The translations under genes were made by a program, and so were the position numbers. 32,514 bases of DNA from a virus: the IMG/VR virus record IMGVR_UViG_3300042450_001491, positions 1-32,514 of that record, one strand, 5' to 3'. Below the pieces are notes generated by a model that had not been told where the DNA came from, searched no databases, and saw nothing but the letters and a program-made list of their open reading frames with translations. Below, piece by piece: positions 15,856 to 22,600 of this stretch (position 1 is its first letter; each line of letters starts with the position of its first letter).

Positions 15856-16486
15856 ATCCGTTGGTTTCTAGCAGGTGGTTAACGACCTCGGTGTTGTTGC
15901 TTAGGCCGTGCTGTTCAGCGTACTGGCCCATGGCTTCAATAGCGGCGTCGTATTCCGCCATGGTGTAGACTAAGATCACCTGACGGATAATGGATTCGTC
16001 GTAATTTTCAAACCTTTCGGCCATGGTTTTGTCATGGTTGACGACCTCGGCAACCTCCGGCTCAGGCGGATTCAAAAACGCCTCGATGGCGTCATTGTCG
16101 AAGCCAAGAACCCCCAAGTCGAAGTCGGCTTCGCGCAGGTCCGCTAGTTCAAGCCCAAGCATTTCCTCGTCCCATGCGCTGTTCATTGCGAGCTTGTTGT
16201 CAGCGATGACGTAGGCACGCTTTTGATTCTCGGTCAGGTGACTCAGCCGGATGCAGGGCGCGGTTTCAAGCCCGAGCTTACGGGCCGCCAAAATCCGTCC
16301 GTGCCCAGCGATGATTCCATTTTTCCCGTCGATCAGCACGGGGTTGGTGAAGCCGAACTCACGGATCGAAGCGGCCACTTGGGCCACTTGGGCATCGGAA
16401 TGCGTGCGGCTGTTGCGGGCGTATGGGATCAACGCCTCGACGGCGACTTGTTCGATTTTCGGGTCTGCTTTAGTTTGTGATTTCAT
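15821..16486 (-). CDS. ParB/Srx-fold nuclease-domain protein, associated with the modification genes
   Basis: The 221-residue protein has a ParB N-terminal domain (about 13-100), with IREFGFTNPVLID, then GIIAGHGRILAARKLGL (58-74, the ParB box II region) and HLTENQKRAYVIADNKLA. In phages this domain is often fused to or placed beside DNA methylases. Here only a short acidic C-terminal part (110-221) follows, with no methylase motifs. The gene heads the ParB-TET-glycosyltransferase run and overlaps the TET gene by 35 bp. It may target or assist modification, or have CTPase/nuclease activity; this is inference. Confidence 0.7.
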   Translation of the reverse strand: MKSQTKADPKIEQVAVEALIPYARNSRTHSDAQVAQVAASIREFGFTNPVLIDGKNGIIAGHGRILAARKLGLETAPCIRLSHLTENQKRAYVIADNKLAMNSAWDEEMLGLELADLREADFDLGVLGFDNDAIEAFLNPPEPEVAEVVNHDKTMAERFENYDESIIRQVILVYTMAEYDAAIEAMGQYAEQHGLSNNTEVVNHLLETNGYAISQRQTEED

Positions 16487-16516
16487 CTCAATTTTATTTA
16501 TCGTTGTTAGAACGGG

Positions 16517-16774
16517 TCAAATCTTGGTTGTGGTCCCTGCGGTAAATTCCAAATCCACGATCTTCCAGCCGTTGATGATCTGCGCCTTGCTCATGGCCTC
16601 GCCGACGATCTCCCGCCGCTGCCGAGCTTCGTTCTCGTCCTTGGTTCGCAGACTCATGATCACCCGCTCGCCAACATATTTCGGCCCGCGATCAACGGTA
16701 AACCGGAGCTGGAAAAGTCCGCTCGGCTTCCGGCGTAGGTGGTGATTCGGCTTTTTGAAATCAGCGGCGGACAT
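16517..16774 (-). CDS. Small protein resembling an integrase N-terminal (arm-binding) domain
   Basis: The 85-residue protein begins MSAADFKKPNHHLRRKPSG, followed by LFQLRFTVDRGPKYVGERV and SLRTKDENEARQRREIVGEA. The pattern of a short three-strand sheet with a following helix resembles the N-terminal domain of tyrosine recombinases, but there is no catalytic domain. It may be a DNA-binding regulator or a decayed integrase part. It starts 28 bp after the SSB-like gene. Confidence 0.5.
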   Translation of the reverse strand: MSAADFKKPNHHLRRKPSGLFQLRFTVDRGPKYVGERVIMSLRTKDENEARQRREIVGEAMSKAQIINGWKIVDLEFTAGTTTKI

Positions 16775-16801
16775 GGTTGCGGGGGCTGGTTGTGAAGTGG
16801 A

Positions 16802-17116
16802 TCAAAACGGGATGTCGTCATCGTCACTGGTCGCGGCGACGGTAACGACCGCCGCGCTGGCGGGCTGAGTCGCCGCCTTGCCCGTGTAGTTCGCGGCGTC
16901 GGCGCGTTTGGCGTAGCCGAGCTTGGGGCTAGTCGCTCCGGCGTCCCGCATGGACTTCGGCAGGTCTTGGGTAATCCCGCCGCAGGTGCCGTATTCGGCG
17001 TGATCTTCGTCGTCGAGCCAGAGCGTGCAGTCGGCATAAACCGCGCCGGAATTTGCTTTGAAGAACGCATCCTTGTTGAGTTTCTTCACGTCGATTTTGA
17101 GTCTGATTTTAGTCAT
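16802..17116 (-). CDS. SSB-like single-stranded DNA-binding protein (probable)
   Basis: The 104-residue protein starts at the ATG at 17116, which overlaps the preceding stop (ATGA). It begins MTKIRLKIDVKKLNKDAFF, has an aromatic and charged core (YADCTLWLDDEDHAEYGTC), and ends in DDDDIPF, the acidic tip with a terminal Phe that bacterial SSB uses to recruit partner proteins. The OB-fold itself is not obvious from the sequence. The tail is the main evidence for an SSB-like role in phage replication and recombination. Confidence 0.55.
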   Translation of the reverse strand: MTKIRLKIDVKKLNKDAFFKANSGAVYADCTLWLDDEDHAEYGTCGGITQDLPKSMRDAGATSPKLGYAKRADAANYTGKAATQPASAAVVTVAATSDDDDIPF

Positions 17117-17301
17117 GGGGTCGTTTGGTTGTTGGAGAGGGTTTGCAGCTTCCGCTCGTATTGCTGGCGAAGGTGCTCGGCGGTCGCGGTAACGGTTTGG
17201 AGTTTGATTTTCGCGTCGATTAAAACGGGGCCGCTCGGGGTGGTGATTTCCCAGCATTCGCTGCGGCTCGGCTTTTGGATTTTGAACCAGTGGTCGCTCA
17301 T
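17113..17301 (-). CDS. Small hypothetical protein
   Basis: The 62-residue protein starts MSDHWFKIQKPSRSECWEIT, with a C-terminal helix (AEHLRQQYERKLQTLSN). The start overlaps the stop of the 34-residue peptide gene by 2 bp and its stop overlaps the SSB-like start. The tight overlap on both sides supports it as a real gene. Function unknown. Confidence 0.55.
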   Translation of the reverse strand: MSDHWFKIQKPSRSECWEITTPSGPVLIDAKIKLQTVTATAEHLRQQYERKLQTLSNNQTTP

Positions 17302-17402
17302 GGTTCGGAAGGGTCGCTGAAGATGCCGGAAAAAATCACGAAGCAGGCAATGATGATCGGAAGCGAACAAGCCGAGTAATCAGCCAAGTTGTGCAAATTC
17401 AT
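17298..17402 (-). CDS. 34-residue membrane peptide
   Basis: A short frame from the ATG at 17402 encodes a peptide that begins MNLHNLADYSACSLP, has a hydrophobic stretch (IIIACFVIFSGIF) and ends FSDPSEP. The stop overlaps the next start (ATGA). It is the first gene after a terminator hairpin, so it may start a new transcript. No family is recognised and no ribosome site is clear. The coupling is the main support. Confidence 0.5.
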   Translation of the reverse strand: MNLHNLADYSACSLPIIIACFVIFSGIFSDPSEP

Positions 17403-17445
17403 ATTTGAAACATTCCGTCAGCAAGTATCGGCGAAAAGGAAAAAG

Positions 17446-17471
17446 GCGGCTCCATCGAATTATGGAACCGC
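17446..17471 (-). terminator. Intrinsic terminator after the 44-residue zinc-ribbon gene
   Basis: GCGGCTCCAT pairs with ATGGAACCGC (one mismatch) around a 6-base loop. On the minus strand it is followed by CTTTTTCCTTTTC. It lies between the stop at 17488 and the start at 17402. Confidence 0.7.
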
Positions 17472-17487
17472 GCAAAGTTTCGCCGCG

Positions 17488-17622
17488 CTATGGTTTTGTG
17501 TCAGGCGGCTCATCATCGCCCGTCACGCCGTCGTCAAAATCGCGGTGGTCTTCCTCGGGTTCCTCCCAGCAAACATAACAGCTCGGGATCGGATGAGTAG
17601 ATCGGCAGCGTGAACAGGTCAT
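17488..17622 (-). CDS. 44-residue zinc-ribbon-like protein
   Basis: The frame starts at the ATG at 17622, which overlaps the previous stop as ATGA. It carries two cysteine pairs (CSRC and CYVC) 12 residues apart, like a small zinc ribbon, then an acidic tail (EEPEEDHRDFDD). A longer upstream frame exists but would overlap the coiled-coil gene. It ends the transcript before the terminator. Confidence 0.55.
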   Translation of the reverse strand: MTCSRCRSTHPIPSCYVCWEEPEEDHRDFDDGVTGDDEPPDTKP

Positions 17623-18035
17623 TTTTCCACCTCCCGCCACCGTTCGGCCTCGGCTCGCCAGTAGTCGCGATCCTCCACGATCTTGCTGTGGCCTTGCTGC
17701 CAGATTTGGCATGATCGGACGGCCTCATCGCGCTCTTTAATCGCTCCAAGCAGACTGCCTTCAGCTACCTGCTTCCACTCATCACGCTCGCGTTCTAGCC
17801 GCTGCCTGACTAACTTCACCTCCCTTGGGATCTCTCTCAAGAAATCCACAGAACAAGTTGCCGCACAGGCTCCGCTTTCAAGAGCTTCAAGTATCTTTGG
17901 GAAGATCGCGCGTAGATCATCCCGCTCGCGTTCGAGTCTGCGTGCAACTTCGGCCATTATTTCGCTAGCCAGCCAGTTGGGCAGATGATGCTCGAACTGT
18001 TTCAAGACGGCGTCTGTTTCTGGTGTGTCGCTCAT
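17619..18035 (-). CDS. Coiled-coil protein, paralogue of the upstream gene
   Basis: The 138-residue protein starts MSDTPETDAVLKQFEHHLP, then has charged helices with repeated LERERD segments. Its N-terminus matches that of the adjacent 70-residue gene, with a matching stretch in the DNA at 18013-18035 and 18222-18244, so the two arose by duplication of at least the start. Proteins with this start and ERERD coils are common in phages but have no known function. Confidence 0.6.
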   Translation of the reverse strand: MSDTPETDAVLKQFEHHLPNWLASEIMAEVARRLERERDDLRAIFPKILEALESGACAATCSVDFLREIPREVKLVRQRLERERDEWKQVAEGSLLGAIKERDEAVRSCQIWQQGHSKIVEDRDYWRAEAERWREVEK

Positions 18036-18244
18036 TTTTTCTGGAGTTCTAGTATTGTTTTTCTCGCCTCAGCTAACTGGAGTTGTTTGATAGCATATTG
18101 CTCTAGCCTATAGGCTAAATCAGATCTTGCGGCATCCCGCTCGCGTTCTAGCTGGCGGGCAAAATCAACTAGCACTACACCGCGCCAGCCAGCTCCAGCT
18201 TTTGGCAGCAATGCTGCATGGTCTGTTTCTGGTGTGTCACTCAC
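18032..18244 (-). CDS. Small coiled-coil protein with GTG start
   Basis: The 70-residue protein starts at GTG 18244, overlapping the previous stop as GTGA. It begins VSDTPETDHAALLP and contains ARQLERERDAARSD. Choosing the GTG start gives the same SDTPETD head as the next gene, which settles the start. Its stop overlaps the next ATG. Confidence 0.55.
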   Translation of the reverse strand: MSDTPETDHAALLPKAGAGWRGVVLVDFARQLERERDAARSDLAYRLEQYAIKQLQLAEARKTILELQKK

Positions 18245-18519
18245 TTCAGCACCTCCTGCACCGTGATGCGCTCCCAATCCTCATTTTCGGCAAAGCATTC
18301 TTCGCCTTCAACAAACGGATACATTCTTCCCATTGGATTAAATAGCCACATCTCAAAAGTGCGCGGCTCGGGTTTGATGCGATAATCTTCTGGATCAAAT
18401 ACGAAGTTGGTCTCTTCACTGAGATCGATCCATCCAGCACCGGCATCGATTTGAAGCGTCTTTCCATTCGCCAGTGCTTGGACAAGCGGTAGATATTCTC
18501 GTGCGTTTTCTTTGTTCAT
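18241..18519 (-). CDS. Hypothetical phage protein
   Basis: The 92-residue protein starts MNKENAREYLPLVQALANGK, and contains a motif-like run DFVFDPEDYRIKPEPRTFE (approximate, in the centre) seen in small phage proteins of the 'EYLPLVQAL ... DYRIKPEP' type. It is likely a small accessory protein of the early region. Function unknown. Confidence 0.55.
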   Translation of the reverse strand: MNKENAREYLPLVQALANGKTLQIDAGAGWIDLSEETNFVFDPEDYRIKPEPRTFEMWLFNPMGRMYPFVEGEECFAENEDWERITVQEVLK

Positions 18520-18543
18520 GCGTCGATGAGTTTGATTGTTGCT

Positions 18544-18828
18544 TTACACCAATCGCAGAAACGTCCCTAATGACTGTTTCGGAGCCTCCATGTTGTAGTT
18601 GAGTGCCACGATGAATCCGGGCTGATTCCCTTTCTTGACCGTGATTACGTATTTCAGATTTGTTCCAGCCTCGATTATCTGCCGAGCTTGTTTGGCGAAC
18701 TCAGGCGATGCGATGCGTTGACCGAAGATGTATAGTGCTTCTTCGACGGAATCCACTTGATCCAATCCCTGTGATAAATGGATAGCGGATTGGCGGTTGA
18801 TTGGTGCTTTGTCTGGTGTGTTGTTCAT
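18544..18828 (-). CDS. Hypothetical protein
   Basis: The 94-residue protein starts MNNTPDKAPINRQSAIHLSQ, with alternating helix and strand. The start is 3 bp after the preceding stop. A short stretch of DNA near its start resembles those of the SDTPETD genes. No family is recognised. Confidence 0.5.
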   Translation of the reverse strand: MNNTPDKAPINRQSAIHLSQGLDQVDSVEEALYIFGQRIASPEFAKQARQIIEAGTNLKYVITVKKGNQPGFIVALNYNMEAPKQSLGTFLRLV

Positions 18829-18831
18829 GTT

Positions 18832-19023
18832 TTATTGTTCTTCGTGGTAGGTGGTTTCATCATGTGAGTCGTAATCGCTGCCCTCCATGCAGTCGCAGTC
18901 GCCGCATAGCAGGCAGACTTCGAGCAGCGTTTTTCGGAATATCGCGTCGTGGTTTTGGCGGTAGGTCTCGCCATCCACCTTTCGGGGCGCGTCGCCTTTT
19001 CCGGCTGAGTGTTCTCGGTTCAT
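18832..19023 (-). CDS. Small acidic protein with AGKGDAPR motif
   Basis: The 63-residue protein starts at the ATG at 19023, which overlaps the DnaA-like stop as ATGA. It carries HSAGKGDAPRKVDGETY and two cysteine pairs (CLLC and CDC). AGKGDxPR-type short proteins are common in phages, but their role is not known. The C-terminus is very acidic. Confidence 0.55.
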   Translation of the reverse strand: MNREHSAGKGDAPRKVDGETYRQNHDAIFRKTLLEVCLLCGDCDCMEGSDYDSHDETTYHEEQ

Positions 19024-19385
19024 TTTTTTAATAGGTTGTTGCATTGATCGGCGTATTTTCTGAAGTGCGGGTTGTTGATGTATTGGTTTTTATAGGCTTT
19101 CAGCGCGTGAATGATCGTGGCGTGATCCTTCCGGCCGAACTGCTTGGCAGTCTTTTCAAGCGTCCAGTATGGGTTAAGCTTCCGCGCTTGATAGATGCTG
19201 ATAAAACGGGCGAAGCTGGCCTCTTCTGTTCGCCGTTTACTGAGGATGACTTCCCCCGGAACGCCTGTGACTTGAGACACGGCCAGAACGACATCAACGA
19301 CCTTGGAACGCTCGCCCAGTGCAGCTCGGCGCTTCAGCTCTGCAATCAGTTCCGAGGTCGTGAAATTTACGATTTCGGCGATCAT
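19020..19385 (-). CDS. Stand-alone DnaA domain IV (DNA-binding) protein
   Basis: The 121-residue protein is the C-terminal part of DnaA without the ATPase. Residues 25-100 match the domain IV helix bundle: VVLAVSQVTGVPGEVILSKR, then SFARFISIYQARKL, then the signature GRKDHATIIHA (84-94) in place of GGRDHTTVLHA, with Arg85, Asp87, His88 and Thr90. Residues 1-24 are not from DnaA. It lies after the initiator and loader genes (ATGA overlap) and could bind DnaA boxes to recruit or block the host initiator. Confidence 0.8.
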   Translation of the reverse strand: MIAEIVNFTTSELIAELKRRAALGERSKVVDVVLAVSQVTGVPGEVILSKRRTEEASFARFISIYQARKLNPYWTLEKTAKQFGRKDHATIIHALKAYKNQYINNPHFRKYADQCNNLLKK

Positions 19386-20125
19386 GCTGCGCTCGCCCTC
19401 CTGAATGATTCCCAGTCAAAAACGAACGCCTTGCCGTTCTCGCGCATCCGGCTCTTGATCGAATCTCCGAGCGCATCGCGCATCTGTTCTCGGTTGTAGT
19501 TGCCGATGATAACGGTCGGCCGTTTGGCGGCGTAGCGTTTGTCAATTAGGTTCGCGATGATGCGGTTTTCCCACTCGGAACCACCTCGCTCTTGAAACTC
19601 ATCAATGACCAGAAAGCCGGGCGAAGAGAGTTTGCCAAGCACGTCCTTTTCTGAAACCTTGGAACCGCTTTTGTTGCAGTCCCGAAGGTCGAGGAAAACG
19701 TCCATCGCCCGCCGGTAAATCGCGGTTTGGTTGCGCTGCATTCTTCCGCCCGCCCCACCGATCCATTCGCCCTCGTCGAGCGGCCAATCTCCGCCGCGTG
19801 CGATCTCCGCTGCCATTTGTGTTTTTCCCGGTCCGCGACCGCCAATGAAAGCAACGAGCGCGGATTTTGAAACCAATGCTTTGGCCTCGGCAAATACCTC
19901 CAACCAGCGGTCACCCGTTAGCTCGATTGGTTTGACGTATTTCTCGCCCCAGCCATTCACCAGTTTGACGAGATTCGGCTTTGCGTCGAGGATACCCCTA
20001 GAATCGCTTTGAACGTCATCCCCCTTGATTCCCCCTACGGGAGCGGCTTCAGCCATGCTAGCGAACGTCCTAGCGAGCGTGAGGGCAAAGTCTTGCGCCT
20101 CGTTGATGTTTCGATTTGGGTTCAT
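19382..20125 (-). CDS. DnaC-like helicase loader (AAA+ ATPase)
   Basis: The 247-residue protein has Walker A GGRGPGKT (95-102) and Walker B FLVIDEF (171-177), with the AAA+ fold of DnaC/IstB-type loaders. It would place the host DnaB helicase on opened DNA at the phage origin. It overlaps the initiator stop and the DnaA-like start (ATGA both sides). N-terminal residues 1-50 are a short extension. Confidence 0.85.
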   Translation of the reverse strand: MNPNRNINEAQDFALTLARTFASMAEAAPVGGIKGDDVQSDSRGILDAKPNLVKLVNGWGEKYVKPIELTGDRWLEVFAEAKALVSKSALVAFIGGRGPGKTQMAAEIARGGDWPLDEGEWIGGAGGRMQRNQTAIYRRAMDVFLDLRDCNKSGSKVSEKDVLGKLSSPGFLVIDEFQERGGSEWENRIIANLIDKRYAAKRPTVIIGNYNREQMRDALGDSIKSRMRENGKAFVFDWESFRRASAA

Positions 20126-20907
20126 GGCAGTTCTAGGTTTTCAATCATGCCAGCGAATCGGCGGGCGGGTTGACGGTTAGCCGGGATGTCGCCACCCCGT
20201 TCCTGCTCGCGGGCCAGCCATGCGCTCAGGTAGCGCCCGACGGCTTTCTTCCGCTTGGCCGGGTTACGCTTCAGCCATTCGCCAGCGGCGGCAATTGAGC
20301 GGTCGATATTCACGGCTGGGTATGCCCGCTTCCATCCGAGTCGGTCAGCTTCCGAGATTCCCGAAAATCCAGCTTCGTCGTCGTAGGTGATCCCGACTTT
20401 TTTCGTCGGCACGGAGCAGGAACTTGTTCCGCTCAGTGCAAAAGGAGATTCATCTCCTAATTCTATTTCCTTCTTTTCTATTCTATTCCTTTCTCTTCTC
20501 TTCTCTTCCGTTGAAGCTGAGCTTGAAGGGGTGCTTGAAGCTATGCTTGAAGCATCTTCTGGAATGCCTTTGTCTACGGCGTTTTTGGCTCTTGCCTTTC
20601 CGCCTCGTTGCCCTCCTTCGCGCTTCATTCGCACCTCGTTTTCCTTCTCGACCGGGTAGCCCCAGACGGTCAGCGAATCCGCCTCCCATGTCCACAGGTC
20701 GCAGTGACTGCAAACCTCATCAGTGGTTACGCCGCACGTCTGCTGCCATCGACGTGCTTTCCACTCTCCGCACGCTGCAATCTTGCCTCCGTTTTCCTGC
20801 TCGGCGCAGTAAGCCAGCAGGCAGAGCCATGTCGCTCGTTGCTCTGGCTCGGAGCCGATAAATTCGGGCGAGCGCAGGGTTTTTGTTTCGATATTGATCC
20901 AGTTCAT
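20122..20907 (-). CDS. Replication initiator protein with internal origin
   Basis: The 261-residue protein has a winged-helix-like N-terminal half (about 1-95: FIGSEPEQRATWLCLLAYC), a Ser/Thr/Glu-rich linker (about 115-160) and a C-terminal helical part (YPAVNIDRSIAAAGEWLKR). It precedes a DnaC-like loader, as lambda O precedes P. The DNA encoding the linker holds four 12-bp iterons and an adjacent pyrimidine-rich tract, the layout of the lambda origin. A longer frame to 21096 overlaps the RuvC-like gene and is rejected. The start ATG is at 20907. Confidence 0.7.
   Translation of the reverse strand: MNWINIETKTLRSPEFIGSEPEQRATWLCLLAYCAEQENGGKIAACGEWKARRWQQTCGVTTDEVCSHCDLWTWEADSLTVWGYPVEKENEVRMKREGGQRGGKARAKNAVDKGIPEDASSIASSTPSSSASTEEKRRERNRIEKKEIELGDESPFALSGTSSCSVPTKKVGITYDDEAGFSGISEADRLGWKRAYPAVNIDRSIAAAGEWLKRNPAKRKKAVGRYLSAWLAREQERGGDIPANRQPARRFAGMIENLELP
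20441..20556. other. Putative replication origin inside the initiator gene
   Basis: Four 12-bp iterons lie in tandem at 20509-20556: CGTTGAAGCTGA, GCTTGAAGGGGT, GCTTGAAGCTAT and GCTTGAAGCATC, sharing TTGAAG in register. They abut an approximately 50-bp pyrimidine-biased, AT-leaning tract (20458-20508) that could melt. A palindrome, GGAGAT-TC-ATCTCC (20444-20457), lies on the far side. Lambda places its iterons and AT-rich tract in the same part of its initiator gene. The protein it encodes here is a flexible linker, so the DNA could be free to evolve. Confidence 0.6.
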
Positions 20908-20915
20908 TTCTGTTT

Positions 20916-21404
20916 TTATAGGCTTTTGATTCTCCCGTATTCCGCGATGAGCGCGGCATCGATCATGCCATCGTGCGGCTTCGTGCATCGCTCCGACCTC
21001 AGCCACCGTTCGTCCGGCCAAAGCTGCCTTGCCTTGGTCAGCGCGGCGGGCTTGGTGTCCCCCTTTGCGCATCCCGGCAGCATGACCTTCTGCCATATCT
21101 GCGGCGTGATGCGGTGGTGCCGGATTTCCAGCGTTTCAAGGATGCCACGGATGCAGCCGTAGCTGTCCCACATGGATGAGATTGCCAAGACTCCCGCGCT
21201 AAACTTGCCGGGCGTTTCAAGGATCGCCGTGACTTTTCCTGTGTGCCGTAGTTTGAGCAGGAAATCCCGGACGTCCAGCGCGTCCACTTCGTTGCCTGTT
21301 TTCTTGCGCCTCGTCGGCATCTCAATGCGGTCAATCAGCGATCCGGCGTAGCCAACCGCGACGAGTCCGCCTGTCAGGCCGTTGTCGATTCCAATATAGA
21401 TCAT
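20916..21404 (-). CDS. RuvC-like Holliday junction resolvase
   Basis: The 162-residue protein has an RNase H-like fold: GIDNGLTGG with Asp7, then ILETPG with Glu63, and HDGMIDAALIAEYGR with Asp145 and Asp149. This matches phage RuvC-type resolvases that cut branched DNA during replication and packaging. KGDTKPAAL and the WP-DERW segment are also typical. Its start overlaps the previous stop (ATGA). Confidence 0.8.
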   Translation of the reverse strand: MIYIGIDNGLTGGLVAVGYAGSLIDRIEMPTRRKKTGNEVDALDVRDFLLKLRHTGKVTAILETPGKFSAGVLAISSMWDSYGCIRGILETLEIRHHRITPQIWQKVMLPGCAKGDTKPAALTKARQLWPDERWLRSERCTKPHDGMIDAALIAEYGRIKSL

Positions 21405-21610
21405 TGGCGTCCCTCCCTGTTTTTGACTGAGGCCAATCCATCGTAGGTGCCGATGATTTCAGGAAATGCCCGGACGATTCGGCTAAGATTTTCGGAGTCG
21501 GCATACAGCATGGCTTCCGCCAAACAGTTGACGAACGAGCCGCCTTTTTCGCGCATCTCCCAGACGACGTCATGCAGCGGATTGGTCAGTTGAATCAGTT
21601 CTTTTCCCAT
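21401..21610 (-). CDS. Small hypothetical protein
   Basis: The 69-residue protein starts MGKELIQLTNPLHDVVWEM and looks all-helical. A longer frame to 21646 begins inside the previous gene and is not needed. It overlaps the zinc-finger gene by 16 bp and the RuvC start by 4 bp. Function unknown. Confidence 0.55.
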   Translation of the reverse strand: MGKELIQLTNPLHDVVWEMREKGGSFVNCLAEAMLYADSENLSRIVRAFPEIIGTYDGLASVKNREGRQ

Positions 21611-21834
21611 AATTCGTCGATTGGGTTGAAGTTGAAGAAATCGCACTTCGTTAGCGCACGGTCGAACGGGTCTGGGCAGCGTTTGATTTTATGCCCATAT
21701 TTGTCGTGTGTCGGAAGGATTCCTGCTTTTGCCAGGTCGATAATCTTCCGTTTTTTGGCTATCTCGCAGGTGGCGCAAAGCCCTTCCTGCTCGACGTGGG
21801 ATTCGCAGAAGTTGCACTTTAGTTTTTTATACAT
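21595..21834 (-). CDS. Small zinc-finger-like protein
   Basis: The 79-residue protein has CNFC near the start and CATC about a dozen residues later, then an additional lone cysteine, like a zinc ribbon. It overlaps the RecE-like stop by 8 bp. It belongs to the recombination and replication operon and may help DNA or protein binding. No family is recognised. Confidence 0.55.
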   Translation of the reverse strand: MYKKLKCNFCESHVEQEGLCATCEIAKKRKIIDLAKAGILPTHDKYGHKIKRCPDPFDRALTKCDFFNFNPIDELWEKN

Positions 21835-22600
21835 ACTTCGTCGGCCCCTCCAAAGCGATTAAGCCGTAATAGCTCGCAGGCCACTTGCCGCTCGCTTGGC
21901 ATTTTTTATACTCGGTCAGCACGGTTTCCAGCTTCGCCATGCCGCTTTCCATCCAATTCTCGGCGGTATAAACCGCGTTGGCATAGGGCGCGGATTTCTC
22001 GACCGCGATCCACGTCCAGAACGGGCTGGACTCAAGGTTTTTAGCCTTGCCTAACACCGAGCAATACCACGCGGCTTGTAGATCGTAGTGGTAATTCATG
22101 ATGTTCCGCCGGAATTCACGCGGTGAGGCGTCTTGGCAGGTTTTCAAATCCGAGATAACCCATTCGCCGTCCTCGTTGCTGCCGTGGCAGTCGAGCAGCG
22201 CCTTGCACTCGACACCGTGGAGGGTTGCAAAGATCGGCGTTTCGCGGTGCTGACACTGCGTCAGGAGTGAACGCGCATAGACGTTATCCTGCACCGCATG
22301 GGCCATGAGGTTAAGGTCGGTTTCCTCCTCCTCGGTTATGATCGGGAGCGTCTGCTCGGCTTTCCACGCTTTGCCATCCTTCGTCACGAATGACATTCCT
22401 TCCGGCTTGATTGCGCAAAGGTCGCCGAGCGTCTTGCCCTCAAGGATCATGGCGTGGGCGAATGTTCCGATCTGCATCGCCGAGGTCGGGGCTTTGCGCT
22501 TCTCATGGAGCGCGGCTTGGTAGTGCGCGGGCAGCTTGAGTAGTTGCTTGGCCAGCGAGAAATTGAGCGCCGGATGAGCGCGGTATTCTTCGACGGTCAT
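21827..22600 (-). CDS. RecE-like 5'-3' exonuclease (PDDEXK)
   Basis: The 257-residue protein opens with an ALNFSLAKQLLKLPAHYQA segment, then MQIGTFAHAMILEG (42-55), a hallmark of RecE-type and related exonucleases. Catalytic residues can be placed at Asp137 and Asp151-x-Lys153 (VISDLKT), and YDLQAAWY (172-179) follows. It would degrade one strand of a DNA end to give single strands for the RecT-like partner. Its start overlaps the RecT stop (ATGA). Confidence 0.85.
   Translation of the reverse strand: MTVEEYRAHPALNFSLAKQLLKLPAHYQAALHEKRKAPTSAMQIGTFAHAMILEGKTLGDLCAIKPEGMSFVTKDGKAWKAEQTLPIITEEEETDLNLMAHAVQDNVYARSLLTQCQHRETPIFATLHGVECKALLDCHGSNEDGEWVISDLKTCQDASPREFRRNIMNYHYDLQAAWYCSVLGKAKNLESSPFWTWIAVEKSAPYANAVYTAENWMESGMAKLETVLTEYKKCQASGKWPASYYGLIALEGPTKYV

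Noticed and set aside
15821-16486. ParB-methyltransferase fusion
   Set aside because: The ParB domain is clear, but the C-terminal part lacks methylase motifs such as a PCQ loop or a GxG cofactor site.
19020-20907. DnaA box cluster
   Set aside because: I looked for TTATNCACA-like sites by eye and saw no perfect match, so no boxes are reported.
20483-21162. Long frames across the initiator and RuvC region on both strands
   Set aside because: They overlap motif-supported genes and have biased composition; the iterons also create artificial open frames.
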